Source of the DNA: Streptomyces sp. Act143 | Lineage (GTDB): Bacteria > Actinomycetota > Actinomycetes > Streptomycetales > Streptomycetaceae | Length of the DNA: 64,000 bases | Reading direction: 5' to 3' | Assembly: GCF_003143935.1 (NCBI RefSeq) | Contig: NZ_QFRX01000001.1 | Coordinates: forward strand, 2,723,697-2,787,696 | Shown: positions 16,579 through 25,018 of the stretch, piece after piece | Layout of the letters: each line of letters starts with the position of its first letter | How positions within the stretch are numbered: the stretch's first letter is position 1 | Notes under the pieces: generated by a model | Database searches by the model: none | Told to the model about the DNA's origin: nothing | The model's input: only the letters and a program-made list of their open reading frames with translations | Position numbers and translations under genes: made by a program

Positions 16579-16607
16579 TTGACCAAGGCTTGGTCCGCAC
16601 GTAAACC
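16579..16607 (+). promoter_or_regulatory. predicted promoter of the leader ORF/carbonic anhydrase/SulP operon
   Basis: TTGACC (16579-16584), a 17-bp spacer, TAAACC (16602-16607). The spacer contains the inverted repeat GACCAA-GGC-TTGGTC (16581-16595), which could be an operator. The next start codon with a strong ribosome site is 16631. Confidence 0.6.
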
Positions 16608-16630
16608 ATGAACGGCCGGAAGGGGGGCGC

Positions 16631-16804
16631 ATGCTTCGAGGTACGACGGCACCGACCGTGCTCGCGCCTCGCACCACCGCCCCGGTCACCCCTCCGCCGT
16701 TCACTCTCACGGAATCGTTCGCAACCGCGCACACGATCCGTGATGCTTCACCCAAAGCTCGGCCCACCGCTCGGACCCGTTCTCAGCGGGACCCGAGAAC
16801 CTAG
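16631..16804 (+). CDS. candidate 57-residue leader ORF upstream of carbonic anhydrase
   Basis: The ORF starts with ATG behind a strong GGAAGGGGGG and has 57 residues rich in Thr, Pro, Arg and Ala, with no Cys and no recognisable domain. Third-codon GC is lower than in neighbouring genes, so it is not a normal Streptomyces coding region. Its TAG stop (16802-16804) coincides with the base of a long hairpin (16803-16866). That arrangement fits a regulatory leader peptide, but conservation would have to show it is translated. Confidence 0.4.
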   Translation: MLRGTTAPTVLAPRTTAPVTPPPFTLTESFATAHTIRDASPKARPTARTRSQRDPRT

Positions 16805-16866
16805 GCAGCCCGTTCCCGGCGATCCTTCAGGTCTTCCGTCGCCGCGACATCCGGAACCGGCTGCCT
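16803..16866 (+). ncRNA. long structured 5' leader element before the carbonic anhydrase gene
   Basis: The outer arms GGCAGCCCGTTCC (16804-16816) and GGAACCGGCTGCC (16853-16865) pair at 12 of 13 positions, with one extra A-T pair at 16803/16866. An inner stem CGGCGA/TCGCCG (16817-16822/16839-16844) follows directly. It lies about 80 bp before the carbonic anhydrase start. It may be an attenuator, a protein-binding site or an unknown riboswitch. I recognise no known riboswitch class in it. Confidence 0.55.
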
Positions 16867-16946
16867 CCCCCACACACAGACACACCCCCACACATCTGTC
16901 ATGTACGTCCGACGCGCCACTGCGGCGCGCCAGGAGGAGTCATCAC

Positions 16947-17525
16947 ATGCAGCCCCTCATCGACAACGCCCGCCTGTTCGGACAGCGCCCTGAGGAGTTC
17001 GCCAAACTCGCCGAAGGCCAGTCCCCCCAGGTCCTGTTCATCACCTGCTCCGACTCACGGGTCGTTCCGGCCCTGATCACCGGCGCCCGCCCCGGCGAGC
17101 TCTTCGAGCTGCGCACCGCGGGCAACATCGTCCCCCCGTACGCCTCCGAGCACCCCACCAGCGAGGCGGCCACCATCGAGTACGCCGTGGAGGTGCTCGG
17201 CGTCCGCGACATCGTGGTCTGCGGGCACTCGCACTGCGGCGCCGTCGGCGCCCTGGTGCGCGGCGACGACCTCGACGCCGTACCCGCCGTACGGGACTGG
17301 CTCGCCCGCGCCGAGCCGCGCCCGGCCGGTGCGGCCGAGGACCCGGCCTGCGCCGAGGGCGTGCAGAGCCATGTCCTGGCCCAGGTCCTGCGCCTGCGTT
17401 CCTACCCGTTCATCGACAAGAAGCTGGCGGCCCGTCAACTGACCCTGCGCGCCTGGTACTACGAGGTCCACACCGGAGCTGTGCGCGAACACCGCGCGGA
17501 CACCGACGCGTTCGAGGCGCTGTGA
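16947..17525 (+). CDS. beta-class carbonic anhydrase
   Basis: 192 residues. The zinc ligands are visible: Cys34 in FITCSDSR (with the Asp36/Arg38 dyad) and His94 and Cys97 in CGHSHCGAVG. It interconverts CO2 and bicarbonate. The ATG has AGGAGG ten bases upstream. Its stop overlaps the GTG start of the SulP gene (GTGA), so the two are translationally coupled. The pair suggests bicarbonate supply: transporter plus hydration enzyme in one unit. Confidence 0.95.
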   Translation: MQPLIDNARLFGQRPEEFAKLAEGQSPQVLFITCSDSRVVPALITGARPGELFELRTAGNIVPPYASEHPTSEAATIEYAVEVLGVRDIVVCGHSHCGAVGALVRGDDLDAVPAVRDWLARAEPRPAGAAEDPACAEGVQSHVLAQVLRLRSYPFIDKKLAARQLTLRAWYYEVHTGAVREHRADTDAFEAL

Positions 17526-18988
17526 CCGGCATGACGTCCACATACCCCCACCTGCGGCAGGACTTCGCCGCATCGCTGGTCGTCTTCCTGGTCGCGCTGC
17601 CGCTGTGCGTCGGCGTGGCCGTCGCCTCGGGCGTCCCGGCCGAACTCGGGCTGGTCACCGGCATCGTGGGCGGCATCGTCACCGGCAGCATGCGGGGCAG
17701 CAGCCTCCAGGTCTCCGGCCCCGCCGCCGGTCTGACGGTGCTGGTCTTCGAGGCGGTCCGGGAGTTCGGGCTGCCCGTCCTCGGGGTCATCGTGCTGGCC
17801 ACCGGCCTGCTCCAGATCCTCATGGGGTCCCTGAAGGTGGGCCGCTGGTTCCGGGCCATCTCCGTCTCCGTCGTCGAGGGCATGCTGGCCGGTATCGGTC
17901 TGGTGCTGATCGCCGGGCAGCTGTACGCGATGGCCGACACGGAGGCTCCCGCCTCGGGCCTGGGCAAGATAGCCGGCCTGCCCGGCGCGCTCGTCGACGC
18001 CGTCGGGGACACCGGGGCGCTGGCCTCGCTCGGGATCGGCGTCGGCACCATCGCCGTGCTGGTGCTGTGGAAGCGGATGCCGGCGAAGGTGCGGACCGTG
18101 CCCGGTCCGCTCGCCGCGGTCGGTCTGGCCACGCTCGCCGCCCTGGCGTTCTCCCTGCCGGTGGCGACCGTCGAGGTGCAGGGGCTGCTGGGGTCCGTCC
18201 AGCCGCCGTCCGCGTCGGCCTTCGGTGAGCTCGCGAGCGTCGGCGTGCTCGCCACGATCGTCGCGTTCACGCTGATCGCGTCCGCCGAGTCGCTGTTCTG
18301 CGCGGCGGCCGTGGACCGGTTGCACGACGGGCCGCGCACCGCGTACGACAAGGAACTCGTCGCGCAGGGCGCGGGCAACGCGCTCTGCGGGGTGCTGGGC
18401 GCGCTGCCGATGACCGCGGTGATCGTGCGCAGCGCGGCGAACGTGCAGGCGGGCGCGCGGACGAAGGCGTCCCGGGTCATGCACGGCGGGTGGCTGCTGC
18501 TGTTCGCGGCCCTGCTGCCGGGCGTCCTCGCCTACATCCCGCTCCCGGCGCTGGCGGGCATCCTGATCTACTCCGGCGCCAAGCTGATCCCGGTCCGCGA
18601 GGTCGTCTCGCTGTGGCGCGAGCACCGCGGTGAGGCGCTGATCCTCATGGTCACGGCCGTGTCGATCGTCGCGGTCAGCATGTTCGAGGGCGTGCTCATC
18701 GGGCTCGCGCTGGCGGTGGCCAAGACCGCCTGGGAGGCCTCGCACATCAAGCTGGAGGTCGTCGACAAGGGCGCCGGGCCCGTCCAGGCGTACCTGTCGG
18801 GCAACGCGACCTTCCTGCGGCTGCCGAAGATCCTCGACAGCCTGGAGTCGCTGCCGCAGGACCGCCCGGTGGAGCTGGACCTCTCCGGCCTGCACCACCT
18901 GGACCACGCCTGCCGTACGGCCCTGGAGAACTGGGCCGAGCGGCACAGCGCGGTGGGGACCGAGCCGGTGCGGATGACCGCCGTGTAG
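17522..18988 (+). CDS. SulP family anion transporter with STAS domain (probable bicarbonate transporter)
   Basis: 488 residues with about 10-11 hydrophobic segments, beginning DFAASLVVFLVALPLCVGVAVASG, then the SulP signature GIVGGIVTGSMRGSSLQVSGPAAGLT. The C-terminus (about 425-485) is a STAS-like domain: VELDLSGLHHLDHACRTAL. It lies in the inner membrane and exchanges or symports anions. Coupling to carbonic anhydrase (GTGA overlap) points to bicarbonate rather than sulfate. No sulfate-assimilation genes are nearby. A 14-bp hairpin terminates the operon. Confidence 0.9.
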   Translation: MTGMTSTYPHLRQDFAASLVVFLVALPLCVGVAVASGVPAELGLVTGIVGGIVTGSMRGSSLQVSGPAAGLTVLVFEAVREFGLPVLGVIVLATGLLQILMGSLKVGRWFRAISVSVVEGMLAGIGLVLIAGQLYAMADTEAPASGLGKIAGLPGALVDAVGDTGALASLGIGVGTIAVLVLWKRMPAKVRTVPGPLAAVGLATLAALAFSLPVATVEVQGLLGSVQPPSASAFGELASVGVLATIVAFTLIASAESLFCAAAVDRLHDGPRTAYDKELVAQGAGNALCGVLGALPMTAVIVRSAANVQAGARTKASRVMHGGWLLLFAALLPGVLAYIPLPALAGILIYSGAKLIPVREVVSLWREHRGEALILMVTAVSIVAVSMFEGVLIGLALAVAKTAWEASHIKLEVVDKGAGPVQAYLSGNATFLRLPKILDSLESLPQDRPVELDLSGLHHLDHACRTALENWAERHSAVGTEPVRMTAV

Positions 18989-18994
18989 CACCCC

Positions 18995-19027
18995 GCCCGG
19001 TGCCTGGCCCCGCGCCAGGCACCGGGC
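18995..19027 (+). terminator. terminator of the carbonic anhydrase-SulP operon
   Basis: GCCCGGTGCCTGGC and GCCAGGCACCGGGC pair perfectly over 14 bp around the loop CCCGC, six bases after the SulP stop. Confidence 0.92.
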
Positions 19028-19075
19028 ATATCGTTGCAGGAGCAGACAAACAGGCCTCTCCCCGAGGGGGTCGTC

Positions 19076-19876
19076 ATGCTCCAGGAGCTGCTGACCGCGG
19101 CCGTGGCGGCCGGGTCCGCCGGGGTGGTCTACGTCGCCGCCGGGGCCCGGGTCGTCAAGCAGTACGAGCGCGGGGTGGTCTTCCGGCTCGGCCGGCTGCT
19201 GGACGACGTACGGGAGCCGGGGTTCACGATGGTGGTGCCGTTCGTGGACCGGATGCACAAGGTCAACCTCCAGATCGTCACGCTGCCGGTGCCCGCGCAG
19301 GAGGGCATCACCCGGGACAACGTGACGGTGCGCGTGGACGCGGTCGTCTACTTCCGGGTGGTCGACGCGGCGAGCGCGCTCGTCAAGGTCGAGGACTACA
19401 AGTTCGCGGTCTCCCAGATGGCCCAGACGTCCCTGCGCTCGATCATCGGCAAGAGCGAACTGGACGACCTGCTGTCCAACCGCGAGAAGCTCAACGAGGG
19501 CCTGGAGCTGATGATCGACAGCCCGGCCGTCGGCTGGGGTGTGCAGGTCGACCGCGTCGAGATCAAGGACGTGTCGCTGCCGGACGCGATGAAGCGCTCC
19601 ATGGCCCGGCAGGCGGAGGCCGACCGCGAGCGCCGCGCGCGCATCATCAACGCCGATGCCGAACTCCAGGCGTCCAAGAAGCTCGCCGAGGCCGCCAAGG
19701 AGATGTCCGAGCAGCCCGCCGCGCTCCAGTTGCGGCTGCTGCAGACGGTCGTGGCGGTCGCCGCCGAGAAGAACTCCACGCTCGTGCTGCCCTTCCCGGT
19801 GGAGCTGCTGCGCTTCCTGGAGAAGGCACAGGAGCACCCCTCGGGCCCTCCTCCGGGCGGCCCTTCCGGCGCGTGA
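19076..19876 (+). CDS. slipin/stomatin-like SPFH (band 7) membrane protein
   Basis: 266 residues from ATG 19076 (GAGGGGG five bases upstream). One N-terminal membrane segment (LLTAAVAAGSAGVVYVAAGA), then the SPFH domain: QYERGVVFRLGRLL, VPFVDRMHKV, TRDNVTVRVDAVVYFRV and DDLLSNREKLNEGL. A coiled-coil-prone stretch (RQAEADRERRARIINADAEL) precedes the tail. Such proteins form membrane microdomain scaffolds. No NfeD partner protease is adjacent, which is unusual for bacterial slipins. Role here unknown. Confidence 0.9.
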   Translation: MLQELLTAAVAAGSAGVVYVAAGARVVKQYERGVVFRLGRLLDDVREPGFTMVVPFVDRMHKVNLQIVTLPVPAQEGITRDNVTVRVDAVVYFRVVDAASALVKVEDYKFAVSQMAQTSLRSIIGKSELDDLLSNREKLNEGLELMIDSPAVGWGVQVDRVEIKDVSLPDAMKRSMARQAEADRERRARIINADAELQASKKLAEAAKEMSEQPAALQLRLLQTVVAVAAEKNSTLVLPFPVELLRFLEKAQEHPSGPPPGGPSGA

Positions 19877-19967
19877 CACGTCTACGCGCGTGGTTCCCGG
19901 ACCTCGTCGCAGGTGATAGACACAGCGGAGTCACAGTCCTGTCCGCCAGCAGGAAGGTTGCTCCGCC

Positions 19968-21335
19968 ATGTCCGCAACACGACGTCAGATCCTGGCCCGC
20001 ACGGGCGCCTTGGGGGCGGGCATCGCCTTCACGGGAGCCCTCTCCGAACTCTTCACGGGCACCGCCGCGGCGCAGTCCCTCGGCCACACCGGCTACGGAC
20101 CGCTGGTTCCCGACCCGGACGGTCTGCTCGATCTGCCGGAAGGTTTCCGCTACCGGGTTCTCTCCCGCGAGGGCGACCAGCTCCGCTCCGGCGAAGGCCC
20201 GGTCCCCTCCAACCACGACGGCATGGCGGCCTTCGCCGGCAGACACGGCCGCACCCACCTGGTCCGCAACCACGAGAACCGGGTCACCGGCAAGGTCCCG
20301 GTCCCGACGATCGACGGCCTGACCTACGACCCGATGGGCAAGGGCGGCTGTACGGCGCTGACCCTGGACGCCCACAACAACGTCCTGTCGGAGCGCGTCG
20401 CCATCGCCGGTACGGCCGTCAACTGCGCGGGCGGGCCCACCCCTTGGGGCACCTGGCTGACGTGCGAGGAGACCGAGGACAAGGCCGGTACCAACGGCTA
20501 CACCAAGGACCACGGCTTCATCTTCGAGGTGGACGGGGCGGACCCGCGGCGCTCGGGCGCGGTACCCCTGACGGCGATGGGCCGCTTCCAGCACGAGGCG
20601 ATCGCGGTCGACCCCAGGCGCGGCATCGTCTACGAGACGGAGGACGCGTTCCTCAAGCCGTTCGGCCTGTTCTACCGCTTCCTGCCCCACCAGCCGCTGG
20701 GCGGCCCCGGTTCCCTGCGCGCGGGCGGCCGGCTCCAGGCGATGCGCGTCCCCGGCGTGCCCGACCTGTCCTCGATCCAGGAGACGGGCGCCTGCTTCGA
20801 GGGCATCGAGTGGGTCGACGTACCGGACCCGCTCGCCGCCCAGACCCCCGTCCGCCTCCAGGACTTCGGCCCGAAGGGCATCACGCACGCGCAGAAGCTG
20901 GAGGGCTGCTACTGGGGCGGGAGCTGCGTGTACTTCGTCTCCTCCTTCGCCCACAGCGCGGAGGGTTCGGCGGCGGACCACTACGGGCAGATCTGGCGCT
21001 ACGACCCCGCCGCGCGCCGCCTCACCCTGGTGATCGTGTTCGGCCCGGACACCGACGTCCAGCTCCCCGGCGAGTCCCCCGACAACATCTGCCTGGCCCC
21101 CAGCGGCGGCCTCATGGTCTGCGAGGACGGCAACGGGGCCCAGCACGTGTTCGGGGTGACCCGGAAGGGCGAGGTCTACGCGATGGCCCGCAACGCGCAG
21201 AACATCGGGACGGAGGAGGAGCCGGAGTGGGGTGAGTTCGCGGGGGTCACCTTCTCCCCGGACGGCCGGACCATGTTCGTCAACTGCTACACCCCCGGGA
21301 CCACGTTCGCCGTGACGGGGCCCTGGCGGCGGTAG
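19968..21335 (+). CDS. PhoX-like secreted phosphatase (DUF839), Tat substrate
   Basis: 455 residues. The N-terminus has a twin-arginine signal (TRRQIL, hydrophobic stretch, cleavage after TAAAQS). The mature part is the DUF839/PhoX beta-propeller: NHENRV, GGPTPWGTWLTCEE, RFQHEAIAVDP and SPDNICLAPSGGLMVCEDG, the last being typical of the Ca/Fe-binding PhoX fold. It should act outside the membrane on phosphate esters. No PHO box (direct GTTCACC repeats) is evident in the short upstream gap. RBS AGGAAGG. It precedes a PPK2 gene, hinting at a phosphate theme. Confidence 0.85.
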   Translation: MSATRRQILARTGALGAGIAFTGALSELFTGTAAAQSLGHTGYGPLVPDPDGLLDLPEGFRYRVLSREGDQLRSGEGPVPSNHDGMAAFAGRHGRTHLVRNHENRVTGKVPVPTIDGLTYDPMGKGGCTALTLDAHNNVLSERVAIAGTAVNCAGGPTPWGTWLTCEETEDKAGTNGYTKDHGFIFEVDGADPRRSGAVPLTAMGRFQHEAIAVDPRRGIVYETEDAFLKPFGLFYRFLPHQPLGGPGSLRAGGRLQAMRVPGVPDLSSIQETGACFEGIEWVDVPDPLAAQTPVRLQDFGPKGITHAQKLEGCYWGGSCVYFVSSFAHSAEGSAADHYGQIWRYDPAARRLTLVIVFGPDTDVQLPGESPDNICLAPSGGLMVCEDGNGAQHVFGVTRKGEVYAMARNAQNIGTEEEPEWGEFAGVTFSPDGRTMFVNCYTPGTTFAVTGPWRR

Positions 21336-21453
21336 GGCGGCGGGCGAGCCATGCCCGGGGAGTCGGTCATCCGCGTTCCCCGGGCACCCCGGCTGGCGGC
21401 CCCTCCCCGCCGGGCGCACGATCGAGGGACCACCGGACCGGAAGGGGTGCGCC

Positions 21454-22332
21454 GTGGCCAGGAAGAGGTCCAGGGGAGCCAAGAAGGAACCGAGCCTCAG
21501 CAAGCTGCTCCGCGTGCCGGACGGCGGGAAGCGGGTCGACCTCGCTTCCTTCGACACCCGGGCGACCCCCGGCGGCCCGGAGGACAAGAAGGCGGGCCTG
21601 GCCGGGATCGAACAGATGGGTGAGCGCCTGGCCGACCTCCAGGAACGCCTGTGGGCGGCGAGCACGGCGGGCGACCGGCGGCGCGTCCTGCTGGTCCTCC
21701 AGGGCATGGACACCAGTGGCAAGGGCGGCACGGTCAAGCACGTCATCGGCCTGCTGAACCCCTCCGGCTGCCGCATCAAGGCGTTCAAGGCCCCGACCCG
21801 CGAGGAGCGCAAGCACCCGTTCCTGTGGCGCATCCGCCAGGCGCTCCCCGCCCCCGGCGAGATCGGCATCTTCGACCGCTCCCACTACGAGGACGTCCTC
21901 ATCGCCCGCGTCCGCAACCTCGCCCCGCGCTCCGAGGTCACCCGCCGCTACGCCCGGATCAACCGCTTCGAGGAGTCCCTCGCCCAGAACGACGTGACCG
22001 TCATCAAGTGCTTCCTGCACATCTCCTACGACGAACAGCGCGCCCGCCTCCTCGAACGCCTCGACCGCCCGGACAAGCACTGGAAGTTCAACCCCGGCGA
22101 CATCGACGAGCGCGCGCTGTGGCCCGCCTACCAGGAGGCGTACGAACTCGCCCTGCGCCGCTGCTCCACCGCGAAAGCCCCCTGGTACGTGATCCCGGCC
22201 GACCGCAAGTGGTACCGGAACTGGGCGGTCAGCCGCCTCCTCCTGGAACACCTGGAGGCACTGGACCCGCAGTACCCGAAGGCCGACTTCGACGTCGAGG
22301 AGTGCCGGGAGAGGCTGCTGGAGGACGTCTGA
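21454..22332 (+). CDS. polyphosphate kinase 2 family protein
   Basis: 292 residues. Walker A is QGMDTSGKGGTVKHVIG near residue 84-92, the lid module KAPTREERKHPFLWR follows, and the Walker B-like IGIFDRSHYEDVLIARV comes next; the C-terminus has KWYRNWAVSRLLLEHL. All are typical of PPK2. The enzyme transfers phosphate between polyphosphate and nucleotides, usually making NDP or NTP from NMP or NDP. The subclass cannot be fixed by eye. GTG start behind GGAAGGGG. The N-terminus is Lys/Arg-rich. Confidence 0.92.
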   Translation: MARKRSRGAKKEPSLSKLLRVPDGGKRVDLASFDTRATPGGPEDKKAGLAGIEQMGERLADLQERLWAASTAGDRRRVLLVLQGMDTSGKGGTVKHVIGLLNPSGCRIKAFKAPTREERKHPFLWRIRQALPAPGEIGIFDRSHYEDVLIARVRNLAPRSEVTRRYARINRFEESLAQNDVTVIKCFLHISYDEQRARLLERLDRPDKHWKFNPGDIDERALWPAYQEAYELALRRCSTAKAPWYVIPADRKWYRNWAVSRLLLEHLEALDPQYPKADFDVEECRERLLEDV

Positions 22333-22402
22333 ACGGGGCGTCGGGCGGGCACACCGTGCGGCGGTCCGAAAATCATCCGATTCACCCCGTTATGTTCATG
22401 CG

Positions 22403-23245
22403 GTGATCATTCGAGTACGACAAGTCGCCGCCGTCTGCGCGATCGGAGCCGCCCTCACCGCCTGCGGCGCCACCCCCGAGGCACCCCGTACCAAGCCCGC
22501 TCACCCGGCCCGCTCCGCCGCCCCCTCGCACCCCCCGACCCTCGCCCCCGGCCCCGCCGGCCTCACGCCCGTCTTCAAGCACGGCCCCCGCACCCGGGAC
22601 AAGGCCGTCGCCCTCACCTTCGACGCCGACATGACGGCCGACCAGGGGGCGCGGGCGGCAGCGGGCGAGCACTTCGACAACCCTTCGCTCATCGCGGCGC
22701 TGCGGGGGCTGAAGGTGCCCGCGACCGTGTTCATGACCGGGCGATGGGCCGAGGAGTACCCGGCCGAGGCCCGCTCGATCGGGCGGGACCCGCTCTTCGA
22801 GGTCGCGAACCACTCGTACAGCCACTACGCCTTCACCGGCGACTGCTACGGGCTGCCAAGGGTGTCCGAGGACCGTATGCGCTCCGACGTCGAGCGCGCG
22901 TACACCGCCTTCCGCAGGGCGGGAGTGCCGGACGCGATGCCGTACTTCCGCTTCCCCGGCGGCTGCTACGACCGTACGGCGCTCAAGGCGCTCAGCCCGG
23001 CCGGTGTCACGGCCGTGCAGTGGGACGTGGTGAGCGGGGACGCCTTCGCGACGGATGCGGACGCCGTGGCGTCGCAGGTCCTCGACGGCGTCCGGCCCGG
23101 TTCCGTCGTGGTCATGCACTGCACCCGCAGTGCCGCCCCGGCCACCGAGCGCGCGGTGCGCCGGATCGTGCCGGAGCTGCGCGCCCGGGGCTACCGGTTC
23201 GTGAAGGTCTCCGAGCTGATCGGGGCAAAAGGCGGGCCGTCCTAG
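22403..23245 (+). CDS. polysaccharide deacetylase (NodB/CE4) lipoprotein
   Basis: 280 residues. The N-terminus is a lipoprotein signal with lipobox LTACG (Cys near residue 21) and a Pro/Ala-rich linker. The CE4 domain follows: motif 1 LTFDADMT (Asp residues near 74-76), motif 2 NHSYSH (His pair near 136-140), motif 3 RFPGGCYD. Motif 1 is TFDAD rather than TFDDG. The family removes N- or O-acetyl groups from peptidoglycan or chitin-like polymers; this one would face the outside while anchored in the membrane. Confidence 0.88.
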   Translation: MIIRVRQVAAVCAIGAALTACGATPEAPRTKPAHPARSAAPSHPPTLAPGPAGLTPVFKHGPRTRDKAVALTFDADMTADQGARAAAGEHFDNPSLIAALRGLKVPATVFMTGRWAEEYPAEARSIGRDPLFEVANHSYSHYAFTGDCYGLPRVSEDRMRSDVERAYTAFRRAGVPDAMPYFRFPGGCYDRTALKALSPAGVTAVQWDVVSGDAFATDADAVASQVLDGVRPGSVVVMHCTRSAAPATERAVRRIVPELRARGYRFVKVSELIGAKGGPS

Positions 23246-23254
23246 GCTGGAGGC

Positions 23255-23434
23255 ATGAGCGAGGACTACTGCACGATCCGCGAGGTCCCGAAACCGCCCG
23301 TCGCCGAGAGGCCGCCATACGCGGAGTGCGTGCTGTGCCGGAAGCCGACGGAGTACCCGGAGGCCTACAAGGGGATCACTCTGTGCCCGGTCTGCGAGTG
23401 GCAAGAGGCACAGCGCACCGCCTGTTCAGGGTGA
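23255..23434 (+). CDS. small zinc-ribbon protein (59 residues)
   Basis: Begins MSEDYCTIREV with GGAGG three bases before the ATG. Two CxxC pairs, CVLC and CPVC, are separated by about 16 residues, which should bind one zinc ion. The high third-codon GC and good ribosome site support a real gene. It starts 9 bp after the deacetylase stop, so probably the same transcript. It overlaps by 9 bp the 3' end of the ABC permease gene on the other strand. No function is known to me. Confidence 0.75.
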   Translation: MSEDYCTIREVPKPPVAERPPYAECVLCRKPTEYPEAYKGITLCPVCEWQEAQRTACSG

Positions 23435-24097
23435 GCGGCGGGAGGTGAGCGCGCACGCCACGGCCAGCGCCCCGGCCGTGACCAGGGCCGCCGCCGCGAA
23501 CGGCAGCAGCGGCAGCGGAACCGTCCCCTTCCGGGAGCCCGTGACCAGTCCGCTGACCGCCGCATGGGCCGGGGAACCGGTCACCACGACCGACAGCAGG
23601 GCCGCGAACAGCATGGCGGGCACCGCCCGGCCCGGTGAGCGCAGCAGCGGCCAGGTGGTGAGCGCGCCGACGGCCGTGCCGAGCAGCGCGCAGGCCAGCA
23701 CCGCGAGCAGTCCGGACCCGCCGGCCGGGAACCTCGGCACCCGGATCTGGTGGTCGGAGCTCACCGGGTCGCTGATCAGCGTCACGAGCAAGGTCGCGAC
23801 CGTGCCGAGCGCCGCCGCGCCGGCCAGCGCCACCAGCAGCGCGGCGAGATGCGCGCGGGCGGGACCGGCGGCGGCGCAGACACAGGCCCGGGCCGCGGGC
23901 GGCTCGCCGGAGACACAGATCCGCACCAGCCAGGCGGCCACCGGCAGCAGCGCGGCGGCCGTGTAGCCGAGGGAGTCGAGGACCGGCTGCCCGCTCTGCA
24001 CACCGACGCCGAGGAACACGGCGTACAGGATGACCGGCGGCAGCCAGCGCTGCGAGCGCACGAGCAGGGCGGCCTGGTAGCGGAGCAGCGCGGTCAT
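23426..24097 (-). CDS. ABC transporter membrane subunit (predicted)
   Basis: 223 residues with about six hydrophobic segments (WLPPVILYAVFLGVGV, LGYTAAALLPVAAWLV, AHLAALLVALAGAAALGTVATLL and others). The ATPase gene upstream ends inside its ATG (ATGA overlap), so it is the partner permease. It is shorter than typical ABC-2 permeases and has no motif beyond hydrophobicity. Substrate unknown. Confidence 0.7.
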   Translation of the reverse strand: MTALLRYQAALLVRSQRWLPPVILYAVFLGVGVQSGQPVLDSLGYTAAALLPVAAWLVRICVSGEPPAARACVCAAAGPARAHLAALLVALAGAAALGTVATLLVTLISDPVSSDHQIRVPRFPAGGSGLLAVLACALLGTAVGALTTWPLLRSPGRAVPAMLFAALLSVVVTGSPAHAAVSGLVTGSRKGTVPLPLLPFAAAALVTAGALAVACALTSRRSP

Positions 24098-24963
24098 CGG
24101 CCGCCTCTCTGTGTCTCGTGGCGCACGCTCACCACATGCCAGGGCCGGCGGGCCGTCAGCAGGGTGCGCAACAGGACGTCCGAGTGGGACGCGGGGACGG
24201 TGATCCGATACGCGCCGGGCGCGGTCTCCTCGACCGAGACCGCCGTACGGTGCGCCCCCTCCGGCAGCCCTCCGCCCACCGGGCCCTGGGCCTCGACGAC
24301 AGCGTACGGGCCGGTGGCCGCCGGGCCGGAGGACGTGGGCGCCGTACGACGTTCGAGGCGTCCCTCGCGTACGGCGTGCACCGCGTCGGTCGCGTCCGCG
24401 AGGCGCTGCGGGTCATGGTCGACGAACACCACCGCCCCGCCGGCCGCGGTGCGTTCGGCGACGGCCCGTTCCAGTTCGGCGCGGGCGCCCGTGTCGAGGC
24501 CGGTCCACGCCTCGTCCAGGACGAGCAGTTCCGGTTCGGCGAGCAGGGCCTGCGCGACGGCGACCTTCTGGCTGCTGCCCTTGGACAGCTGGGCCATGGG
24601 GGTGCGGGCGTAGGAGGCGGCACCGAAGCGGTCCAGCCAGTCGGCGGCGGCGCGGCGGGCCGACGGTTGGGACAGGCCGTGGATCCGGCCGAGGTGGGTG
24701 AGGTAGCCGTGCGGGGTGAAGGGGAGGGCGGAGGGGAAGCGCTCGGGGACGTAGGCGGTGCGGGGGCGGCCGGTGACGCGGCCCTCCGTGGGGGCGTCCA
24801 GACGGGCCAGTACGCGCAGGAGGGTGGACTTGCCGCTGCCGTTCTCCCCTTCCACGCGGGTCAGGGTGCCCGGCGCTATGACCAGGTTGACGCCGCGTAA
24901 CACCCAGGGGCCGCGCAGGCCGTAGCGGCGGCCGATGTCGTCCAGCCGCAGATCGCGTTCCAT
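24094..24963 (-). CDS. ABC transporter ATP-binding protein
   Basis: 289 residues. Walker A is VEGENGSGKSTLLRVL near residue 40, the signature is an imperfect QLSKGSSQKVAVAQALL, and Walker B is ELLVLDEAWTGLD with switch His in VFVDHD. A C-terminal extension of about 85 residues after the ATPase core (ending ITVPASHSDVLLRTLL) may be regulatory. It is paired with the membrane protein at 23426-24097 in a two-gene exporter-like operon and divergent from the Pth2-type gene. Confidence 0.88.
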   Translation of the reverse strand: MERDLRLDDIGRRYGLRGPWVLRGVNLVIAPGTLTRVEGENGSGKSTLLRVLARLDAPTEGRVTGRPRTAYVPERFPSALPFTPHGYLTHLGRIHGLSQPSARRAAADWLDRFGAASYARTPMAQLSKGSSQKVAVAQALLAEPELLVLDEAWTGLDTGARAELERAVAERTAAGGAVVFVDHDPQRLADATDAVHAVREGRLERRTAPTSSGPAATGPYAVVEAQGPVGGGLPEGAHRTAVSVEETAPGAYRITVPASHSDVLLRTLLTARRPWHVVSVRHETQRGGR

Positions 24964-25018
24964 GGGGGAAATGATGTCCCCTCGGGCGGCCCCTCGGGTG
25001 TCCCCTTAGGGTGGCCGG

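Noticed and set aside
17522..18988. Sulfate permease
   Set aside because: SulP members carry several anions; the coupled carbonic anhydrase and lack of sulfur genes favour bicarbonate.
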